Origin: Stagnihabitans sp043738565
GTDB taxonomy: Bacteria > Pseudomonadota > Alphaproteobacteria > Rhodobacterales > Rhodobacteraceae
Length of the DNA stretch: 10,942 nt
Assembly (NCBI GenBank): GCA_043738565.1
Contig: JAYUGA010000239.1
Location: 1 to 10,942 of the forward strand
Direction of reading: 5' to 3'
Of this stretch, positions 5,067 to 10,942 are shown in pieces; the first letter of the stretch is position 1; every line of letters begins with the position of its first letter. The position numbers were made by a program, and so were the translations under genes. A model generated the notes under the pieces. It did no database searches. It was given only the letters and a program-made list of their open reading frames with translations, and had not been told where the DNA came from.

Positions 5067-6287
5067 CGGTCCATGCCCTTCGACAAACGCCACCATCCTG
5101 GGCATGCAATAGCGGTCCATGTCATACCGCTCCAGCGCCGTCCGCCGCGCCGCCTGGCGCAGCGGCATGAATTTTGCCGGATCGGCCAGCGCCTCGGTCA
5201 GCTTGGCCGACCACCCCGCCACATCCAGGAAATCGACCAGCGAGCCGTTGACGCCATCCTGGATCACCTCTGCCACCGGGGCGGTGTGCGAGCCGACCAC
5301 ATGGGCCCCCGCTGACATCGCCTCGATCATCGACCACGACAGCACGAACGGATAGGTCAGGTAGGCATGGGCCCGGCTGACCTGCATCAGCGCGGTGAAA
5401 TCCTCGTAGGGCACCTTGCCCATGAAATGCACGCGGTTCATGTCCAGCCGGTCACGCACCTCGGACAGGATCAGTTCTTTCCAGCCCTTTTCACCCTTGG
5501 GCGTCGCCCCATAGCTGACCTCGTCACCGCCAACGATCACCACCTGCGCATTCGGTCGCGCCGCCAGCACCGCAGGCAAGGCCCGCATGAAGATATGATA
5601 GCCGCGATACGGCTCCAGATTGCGGTTCACGAAGGTCAGCACCTCATCCCCCGGCCTGAGCACGCGGCCATCCGGCAGGGTGAACCGCGCCGCCGCATCG
5701 GGCTTCATCACATCGGTGTTCACGCCGTCATGGATCACCTCGATCATGCGGCGCAAGGCGGGCGGATAGGTCGAGGCTTGCCATTCCGTCGGGCTAAGCC
5801 CGGCATCGGCATGCAGCAAAGCCTGCCCCAGATGGCCGGCACGGCCCTGGGCGATCATCACCTGATCGAAGCTGGGTTGGGAAAACTCCGGGTCAAAACC
5901 GACATCGGCCCCGCGCCCGCGATAATAGAACTCGGCGTAGATCAACAGCTTGGCTTCCGGCCAGACCTCTTTCAGGAACAACGTTTCGCCCCAGCCGGAA
6001 TGGCCAAAGATCACGTCCGGCACATAGTCCTTGGTTTCGCGCAATTGCAGGCAGGCGCGGGCGACCGTCACGCCCCGGTCGCTCATCTGGATATAATTGC
6101 GGCCCAGACGCGCGGCGGCGGGGTCGATGGTCTGCGCCTCGTGCTTATATTTCAGCACCGGAATTTCCGAAGCGCGGGTGTTGCTGAAATCGGTCAGCGC
6201 CAGGCAGTCATGGCCGCGCTTTTTCAATTCAGGAGCAAGATAAAGGAATTGGCCGGGGAAATTCTGGTGGGTGAACAGGATCTTCAT
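5058..6287 (-). CDS. Glycosyltransferase family 4 protein (PF12000-like N-terminal domain)
   Basis: A 409-aa cytoplasmic GT-B-fold glycosyltransferase, expected to move a sugar from a nucleotide-activated donor to an unknown acceptor. The N terminus 'MKILFTHQNFPGQF' and 'GHSGWGETLFLKEVWP' (about 96-111) are typical of the 'glycosyl transferase family 4 group' N-terminal domain. The C-terminal donor domain (about 205-390) includes 'LTFVNRNLEPYRGYHIFMRA', 'VVIVGGDEVSYG' and 'AMSAGAHVVGSHTAPVAEVI'. The usual EX7E motif is altered: E312 is present, but the first Glu position is F304 (PFVLSWSMIEA). No signal peptide or membrane helix is seen. I chose the ATG at 6287; a longer frame to 6308 would start inside yejF. 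It begins 7 bp after the yejF stop, with AAGGG inside the yejF end, so it is very likely co-transcribed as the last gene of the yej operon. The acceptor could be a surface polysaccharide or lipid, but nothing here decides. Confidence 0.88.
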   Translation of the reverse strand: MKILFTHQNFPGQFLYLAPELKKRGHDCLALTDFSNTRASEIPVLKYKHEAQTIDPAAARLGRNYIQMSDRGVTVARACLQLRETKDYVPDVIFGHSGWGETLFLKEVWPEAKLLIYAEFYYRGRGADVGFDPEFSQPSFDQVMIAQGRAGHLGQALLHADAGLSPTEWQASTYPPALRRMIEVIHDGVNTDVMKPDAAARFTLPDGRVLRPGDEVLTFVNRNLEPYRGYHIFMRALPAVLAARPNAQVVIVGGDEVSYGATPKGEKGWKELILSEVRDRLDMNRVHFMGKVPYEDFTALMQVSRAHAYLTYPFVLSWSMIEAMSAGAHVVGSHTAPVAEVIQDGVNGSLVDFLDVAGWSAKLTEALADPAKFMPLRQAARRTALERYDMDRYCMPRMVAFVEGHGPKK

Positions 6288-6294
6288 GCGCCGT

Positions 6295-7881
6295 TCAACC
6301 CTTGCCAAATGCCGCAGCCATCAACGTTCTTGTATAGTCATGCGCCGGATTGGCAAAGATGGCTTCCGCCGTCCCGGCCTCGACCACATCGCCCTGTTGC
6401 ATCACCATCACCTTGTGGGCCAGGGCCCGCACCACCCGCAGGTCGTGGCTGATGAACACATAGGCCAGCCCGTGCCTGGCCTGCAAATCGCGCAGCAGAT
6501 CGACGATCTGCACCTGCACCGTCATATCCAAGGCCGAGGTCGGCTCGTCCAGCACCACCAGTTTCGGGCGCAGGATCATGGCGCGGGCGATGGCGATCCG
6601 CTGCTTTTGCCCGCCGGAAAATTCGTGGGGGTAACGGCCCATCGTGGCGGGGTCAAGACCGACCTCCGCCATGATTTCCGCCACCATCGAGCGGCGGTCG
6701 CGGCCCGGTTCCAGCCCATGCACGCCCAGCCCTTCGGCAATGATCGCCGCTGCCGTCATGCGGGGCGACAGGCTGCCGAACGGATCTTGAAACACCACCT
6801 GCATATCGCGCCGCAGACTGCGCAGGTCGCGGCCGGTGATGCCTGACAGATCGCGTCCGATGAACGCCACTTTCCCGGTCGAGGGCACCAGCCGCAGGAT
6901 CGCCAGTGCCAGCGTGGTTTTGCCCGACCCGCTCTCACCGACCACGCCCAGCGTCTCTCCCGCCCGCACCGTCAGATTGGCGTCATTCACCGCCTTCACA
7001 TGGCCGACGGTTTTCTTCAAAAACCCCCGCGTGATCGGGAACCAGATGCGCAGATGCTCGGTCCGCAACACCTCTGCCGCGCCATCCGGCACCGGGCTCG
7101 GTAGCCCCTTGGCCTCGGCCTCCAGCAGTTTGCGGGTATAGGGGTGCTGCGGGTTGGCAAAAATCTCTGCCGTCGCGCCCTGTTCGACAATCTCGCCGCC
7201 CTGCATCACGCAGACCCGCTCGGCAATGCGCCGCACGATGGTCAGATCGTGGGTGATGAACAAAAGGCTGAGGCCGTCAGAGCGTTTCAACTCTGCCAGC
7301 AGTTCCAGAATCTGCGCCTGAATGGTCACGTCCAGCGCGGTGGTGGGTTCATCCGCGATCAGCAGTTCCGGCCCGTTGGCCAGCGCCATCGCGATCATCA
7401 CCCGCTGGCGCTGACCGCCTGACAACTGGTGCGGATAGGCGGTCATCCGGCTTTCGGCGTCGCGGATCCCGACCTTCTGCAACAGTTCCAGCACCCGCGC
7501 CCGCGCCGCAGCGCCGCTGAGCCCCTGATGCAGCTCCAGACTTTCGGTGATTTGCTTGTCAATCGTGTGCAAGGGGTTCAACGAGGTCATCGGCTCCTGA
7601 AAGATGAAACTGATGTCGTTGCCGCGCACCCGGCGCAGTTCGCGCTCGGTCGCGCCCAGCATCTCGCGGCCATTATAGCGCACCGAGCCGGCCACCTCGG
7701 CACTGTCTGGCAGCAGCTTTACCGTAGACAGCGCCGTCACCGACTTGCCCGAGCCGCTTTCGCCGACCAGCGCCACCGTCTCGCCCTTGGCCACGCTGAA
7801 CGACACGCCGCGCACGGCATGGACGGTGGTGCCATCCTGCTGAAACTTCACGTCCAGCCCCTTGACCTCCAGCACGTTCAT
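6295..7881 (-). CDS. yejF: Peptide ABC transporter, fused double ATP-binding protein YejF
   Basis: A 528-aa cytoplasmic ATPase with two complete nucleotide-binding domains, which powers the YejABEF peptide importer. NBD1 has Walker A GESGSGKS (40-47), Q-loop Q95, signature LSGGQ (153-157), Walker B LLIADE (173-178) and switch H211. NBD2 has Walker A GESGSGKT (315-322), Q365, signature FSGGQ (421-425), Walker B LVVLDE (441-446) and H479. Both sites keep all catalytic residues. After each domain there is an oligopeptide/dipeptide-transporter tail with 'ANPQHPYTRKLL' and 'ANPAHDYTRTLM'. The length matches E. coli YejF (about 530 aa). The start ATG overlaps the yejE stop as ATGA, so translation is coupled. 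In enterobacteria YejABEF takes up microcin C. In alphaproteobacteria related systems are linked to antimicrobial-peptide tolerance and to uptake of peptidoglycan peptides. The substrate here is inferred only from that family knowledge. Confidence 0.95.
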   Translation of the reverse strand: MNVLEVKGLDVKFQQDGTTVHAVRGVSFSVAKGETVALVGESGSGKSVTALSTVKLLPDSAEVAGSVRYNGREMLGATERELRRVRGNDISFIFQEPMTSLNPLHTIDKQITESLELHQGLSGAAARARVLELLQKVGIRDAESRMTAYPHQLSGGQRQRVMIAMALANGPELLIADEPTTALDVTIQAQILELLAELKRSDGLSLLFITHDLTIVRRIAERVCVMQGGEIVEQGATAEIFANPQHPYTRKLLEAEAKGLPSPVPDGAAEVLRTEHLRIWFPITRGFLKKTVGHVKAVNDANLTVRAGETLGVVGESGSGKTTLALAILRLVPSTGKVAFIGRDLSGITGRDLRSLRRDMQVVFQDPFGSLSPRMTAAAIIAEGLGVHGLEPGRDRRSMVAEIMAEVGLDPATMGRYPHEFSGGQKQRIAIARAMILRPKLVVLDEPTSALDMTVQVQIVDLLRDLQARHGLAYVFISHDLRVVRALAHKVMVMQQGDVVEAGTAEAIFANPAHDYTRTLMAAAFGKG

Positions 7882-8990
7882 CGAAAGGTCTTTCTGGGGT
7901 CCAGCGCGGCGCGGACGCCTTCAAAGATGAAGACCAGCAGCGACAGCATCATGGCGAAGGTGACAAAGGCGGTAAACGCCAGCCACGGCGCTTGCAGGTT
8001 CTGCTTGGCTTGCTGGGTCATCTCGCCCAGTGACGGGGCAGAGGCGGGCAGGCCGAAGCCGAGGAAATCCAGCGCGGTCAGGCTGGAGATTGTCCCCGTG
8101 ATGATGAACGGCATCATCGCCATTGTCGCGACAGTGGCGTTTGGCAGCACGTGGCGGAAGATGATCACCAGATCGGTGACACCCAAAGCCTTGGCCGCCC
8201 GGACATATTCGAAATTCCGCGCCCGCAGGAATTCGGCCCGGACCAACCCAACGAGGCCCATCCAGCCGAACAGCACCATCAGGCCGACCAGCAGCCAGAA
8301 ATTCATCGTCCAGACGGCAGAGATGATGATGATCACATACAGCATCGGGGTAGACCCCCAGATCTCGATCACCCGCTGCATGATCAGATCGGTCAGCCCG
8401 CCGAAATAGCCCTGGATCGCGCCCGCAATGATGCCGATCACCGAGGTGGCAATCGACACGATCAGCCCGAAGCTGACCGACAGCCGGAAGCCATAAATCA
8501 CCCGCGCCAGCACGTCCCGTGCGGTGTCATCGGTGCCCAGCCAGTGCTGACGGTCGGGAGCCGATGGAGCAGCCCCGCCCACGTTATTGATCGTGTTGTA
8601 GGAAAAGGGGATCAGCGGCCAGACGATCCAGCCTTTCTGGAACCCCTCGGTTTTCACATCGAACGTGCCGCCATCCACCGCCTTGATCAGGTCGTCCGGC
8701 GTGTCGAAACAGGCCGCCAGCCCGCCGGTCTTGATCAGGCATTGCACTTCGACATCGCGGTAGGCGGCTTCGGTGCGGAAATCGCCGCCGAACGCGGTTT
8801 CGGGGTAGAACCTCAGGAACGGCATGGAAATTTCGCCGCGATAGTTGACCAGGAGCGGCCTGTCATTGGCCAGCAGTTCCGCCCCCAAAGAAATCACATA
8901 CAGCACCGAAAACAGGATCAGCGACCAGTAGGCCCGCTTGTTGCCTTTGAAATTCCGCCAGCGCCGCCGGTTCAGGGGGGACAGAGCCAT
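7878..8990 (-). CDS. yejE: Peptide ABC transporter permease YejE
   Basis: A 370-aa inner-membrane permease that pairs with YejB to form the transport channel. TM1 is at about 21-40. A long periplasmic loop (about 41-166) contains the conserved 'NDRPLLVNYRGE' and 'HWLGTDDTARDVLARVIYGFR'. Further helices follow at about 170-191, 215-250, 285-310 and 336-358. The cytoplasmic EAA loop that docks to YejF is 'YVRAAKALGVTDLVIIFRHV' (262-281). The start is the ATG at 8990 ('MALSPLNRRRW'), 1 bp after the yejB stop; a longer frame to 9035 would lie inside yejB. Compared with E. coli YejE as I remember it, the first periplasmic loop has an extra segment of about 35-40 residues (about 80-118) that holds the protein's only two cysteines, C84 and C94. 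Its 3' end overlaps yejF by 4 bp. Function as a Yej permease is secure; the role of the insert is unknown. Confidence 0.94.
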   Translation of the reverse strand: MALSPLNRRRWRNFKGNKRAYWSLILFSVLYVISLGAELLANDRPLLVNYRGEISMPFLRFYPETAFGGDFRTEAAYRDVEVQCLIKTGGLAACFDTPDDLIKAVDGGTFDVKTEGFQKGWIVWPLIPFSYNTINNVGGAAPSAPDRQHWLGTDDTARDVLARVIYGFRLSVSFGLIVSIATSVIGIIAGAIQGYFGGLTDLIMQRVIEIWGSTPMLYVIIIISAVWTMNFWLLVGLMVLFGWMGLVGLVRAEFLRARNFEYVRAAKALGVTDLVIIFRHVLPNATVATMAMMPFIITGTISSLTALDFLGFGLPASAPSLGEMTQQAKQNLQAPWLAFTAFVTFAMMLSLLVFIFEGVRAALDPRKTFR

Positions 8991-8991
8991 G

Positions 8992-10146
8992 CTAGTCCCG
9001 CCGCTCGAAATCAATGCGCGGATCGGTCCAGACATACATCAGGTCCGAGATGATCCCGATCACCAGCCCCATCAGGCCGAAGGCGAACAGGGTGCCGAAC
9101 ACCACCGGATAATCCCGCTCGACCGCCGATTTGTAGCCAAGCTGGCCCAGACCATCCAGGGAAAAGATCGTCTCGATCAGCAGCGAGCCGCCAAAGAACA
9201 CCGAGATGAACAGCCCCGGAAACCCGGCAATCACGATCAACATCGCATTGCGGAACACGTGGCCATACAGCACCCGGCCCTCTGACAGGCCCTTGGCCCG
9301 CGCCGTCATCACATATTGCTTCTTGATCTCTTCCAGAAAGCTGTTCTTGGTCAGGATCGTCAGCGTGGCAAAGCTGGAAATCAGCATCGACACCACCGGC
9401 AGGGTGATGTGCCAGAGATAATCCAGCGCCTTGCCCGCCCAACTCAGGCTATCCCAATTCTCCGAGGTCAAGCCGCGCAGCGGGAAAATCCGCCAATACG
9501 ACCCGCCCGCAAACACCTCCAGCAGCAGGATGGCGAACAGGAAACTCGGGATCGAATAGGCCGCGATGATGATGCCGCTGGTCCAGGTGTCAAACTTCGA
9601 CCCGTCCCGGACCGCCTTGCGGATGCCGAGCGGGATCGACACCAGATAGGCCACCAGCGTCGTCCACAGCCCCAGCGTGATCGACACCGGCATTTTCTCC
9701 AGAATCAGCCCAACGACCGAGGTTGAACGGAAATAGCTTTGGCCAAAGTCAAAGCGCATGTAGTTCCACATCATGACGAAGAACCGCTCGACCGGCGGGA
9801 TCAGTTCTTTCTTGCAGGCCGGATCCTTGATCGTCGGCGTGCCCTTGAAATCGGGTGTGCACACGATCCGCGCAAAGCCGAACTCGACCTCCAGTTGTGC
9901 CAGAAACTCGGGCGGCAGGCCGCGTGCGCCGATATAGCCGTTCTGATCGGCTGCCGCCTGATCCTGCCCGGCATCGGCCCCCGTTCCGCTGACCGCCTTG
10001 ATGGCGTCACCCTCGCCTTCCAGCCGGGCGGCCACCTGATCAATCGGGCCGCCGGGCACGAACTGGGTCAGGGTGAAGTTGATGATCATGATGCCCAGCA
10101 GGGTCGGGATGACCAGCAAAAGGCGTCGCAGGATATAGGCACCCAT
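8992..10146 (-). CDS. yejB: Peptide ABC transporter permease YejB
   Basis: A 384-aa inner-membrane permease, the partner of YejE. The N terminus 'MGAYILRRLLLVIPTLLG' starts TM1 (about 9-29), followed by 'FVPGGPIDQ' and a long periplasmic loop (30-150). The core then reads 'MRFDFGQSYFRS', 'MPVSITLGLWTTL', 'FAGGSYWRIFPLRGL' and 'DYLWHITLPV', with the EAA loop 'YVMTARAKGLSEGRVLYGHV' (278-297) and the conserved C terminus 'DPRIDFE'. These match E. coli YejB closely, as I recall it. The first loop carries an extra stretch (about 93-118) between 'EFGFARI' and 'RFFVMMWNYM', with the protein's only cysteines, C96 and C111. The ATG at 10146 has AAAGG about 10 bp upstream and lies 16 bp after the yejA stop. 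Its own stop is 1 bp from the yejE start. Confidence 0.95.
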   Translation of the reverse strand: MGAYILRRLLLVIPTLLGIMIINFTLTQFVPGGPIDQVAARLEGEGDAIKAVSGTGADAGQDQAAADQNGYIGARGLPPEFLAQLEVEFGFARIVCTPDFKGTPTIKDPACKKELIPPVERFFVMMWNYMRFDFGQSYFRSTSVVGLILEKMPVSITLGLWTTLVAYLVSIPLGIRKAVRDGSKFDTWTSGIIIAAYSIPSFLFAILLLEVFAGGSYWRIFPLRGLTSENWDSLSWAGKALDYLWHITLPVVSMLISSFATLTILTKNSFLEEIKKQYVMTARAKGLSEGRVLYGHVFRNAMLIVIAGFPGLFISVFFGGSLLIETIFSLDGLGQLGYKSAVERDYPVVFGTLFAFGLMGLVIGIISDLMYVWTDPRIDFERRD

Positions 10147-10162
10147 CGGCGCGGTGGCCTTT

Positions 10163-10942
10163 CTAACGCAACGCGCCCGACGCTTTCAGCGCCGCCGCCT
10201 TGTCTGCATTGTACCACCAGAAGCTCATCTCGCCCAAAGCATAGGGCGGCAGCGGGTCAGGGTGTTCGAACATGTCGAAATAGGCGACGGTGTATTTGTT
10301 CTTGTACCATTGCGGCACCCAGAACCGTTCGGCCAGCAGCACCCGGTCCAGCGCCTTGGTGGCCACCGTCAGCGCGTCCTTGGTCCTGGCAGCCATCACC
10401 ACATTGGCCAGCGCGTCCACCGCCGGTGATTGCAGCCCCATCACGTTAAAGGAGGAATTGTTCGCCGTTTCCGAGCCGTAATATTGCTTGATCTCGTCGC
10501 CCGGCTCCATCCCGCCGCGGGCATTGCCGGTGATCATGTCGAAATCGAAGCTCGGCGGTCTCGTGCGCTCGTCGAACTGGGCGCTGTCGATGGTGTTCAG
10601 CCGGGCATCGACGCCCAGCGCCTTGAGGTTTTCGACATAGGGCGTGATGACGCGGTCAAAGGCCGGGTTGTCGTTCAGCAGTTCGACTGTCAGCAACGCG
10701 CCCTTGGCATTGCGCCGCATCCCGTCACTGCCCACGGCCCAGCCCGCCGCATCCAGCAGGGCCGAAGCCGCGCGCAGGTTCTTGCGGTCGAGCTGCTTGG
10801 CACCCGAAACCGGGGCCAGTATCGCCAGGTCGGTCAGGATCGTGGCCGGTTCCAGCCCGGCACCAACCAAGGGCTGCAACACCGCAACTTCTTCGGGCGA
10901 GGGCACCCCGCTGGCCGCCAGATAAGAGTTTTCCCAGACCGA
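10163..10942 (-). CDS. yejA: Peptide ABC transporter substrate-binding protein YejA (C-terminal 259 residues; 5' part outside the window)
   Basis: The 3' part of a periplasmic family-5 solute-binding protein that captures the peptide and hands it to YejB/YejE. The frame is open from the right edge ('SVWENSYLAASGVPSPEEV') to a TAG at 10165-10163. The GTG visible in 'GVPSPEEV' is internal, not a start. Family features are 'KNLRAASALLDAAGW', the 'LTVELLNDNPAFDRVITPYV' lobe element, 'FDFDMITGN' and 'YKNKYTVAYFDMFEHPDPLP' near the end, which is typical of YejA-type oligopeptide-binding proteins. About half of the expected roughly 600 aa is present. The signal peptide and most of the peptide-contact residues of the first lobe lie outside the window. 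It is the first visible gene of the yej operon, 16 bp from yejB; the operon promoter must lie further right. Confidence 0.92.
   Translation of the reverse strand, partial: SVWENSYLAASGVPSPEEVAVLQPLVGAGLEPATILTDLAILAPVSGAKQLDRKNLRAASALLDAAGWAVGSDGMRRNAKGALLTVELLNDNPAFDRVITPYVENLKALGVDARLNTIDSAQFDERTRPPSFDFDMITGNARGGMEPGDEIKQYYGSETANNSSFNVMGLQSPAVDALANVVMAARTKDALTVATKALDRVLLAERFWVPQWYKNKYTVAYFDMFEHPDPLPPYALGEMSFWWYNADKAAALKASGALR

Noticed and set aside
5367..6452. A 361-codon open frame on the plus strand opposite the glycosyltransferase
   Set aside because: It has composition typical of antisense frames (His/Gln/Arg rich) and no recognisable domain, and it crosses the glycosyltransferase/yejF boundary.
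10904..10906. GTG as a start codon for the YejA fragment
   Set aside because: The frame continues upstream to the window edge with YejA-like sequence (ENSYLAASG), so the GTG is an internal valine.

Overview
The window looks like chromosomal DNA of a high-GC alphaproteobacterium, most likely a member of the Rhodobacteraceae. The evidence is the strong G/C bias at third codon positions, a ClpS of alphaproteobacterial type, a D-Ala-D-Ala carboxypeptidase with a C-terminal SPOR domain, and the gene content overall. The gene order is my impression of that family, not the result of a search. Coding density is very high. I see no mobile element, CRISPR array, tRNA or rRNA.

Left part (1-4944). Two genes read leftward: a partial RsmC-like SAM-dependent methyltransferase and, just upstream of it, clpS. 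Across a 160-bp divergent spacer, rightward genes follow. These are a HAD-family hydrolase, then after a 188-bp AT-richer gap a secreted peptidase-S11 D-Ala-D-Ala carboxypeptidase with a long Ala/Pro linker and a SPOR domain. Its stop codon overlaps the start of a fumarylacetoacetate-hydrolase-family gene. After a 115-bp gap comes a DUF2270 membrane protein.

Right part (5058-10942). Five tightly packed leftward genes form one apparent operon. In order of transcription they are yejA (3' part only), yejB, yejE, yejF and a GT4-type glycosyltransferase. YejA is the periplasmic solute-binding protein, YejB and YejE form the membrane channel, and YejF is a double-cassette ATPase. Together they make a peptide importer of the microcin C/oligopeptide type. 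The glycosyltransferase starts 7 bp after yejF and is probably co-transcribed with it. DUF2270 and the glycosyltransferase converge on a 113-bp spacer rich in inverted repeats, including a probable terminator.

I did not find a convincing wholly new system. The points most worth a second look are the cysteine-pair insertions in the first periplasmic loops of both Yej permeases, the glycosyltransferase attached to the yej operon with its altered EX7E motif, the SPOR-tagged carboxypeptidase coupled to an unrelated metabolic gene, and a 13-nt element shared in inverted orientation by two intergenic regions.
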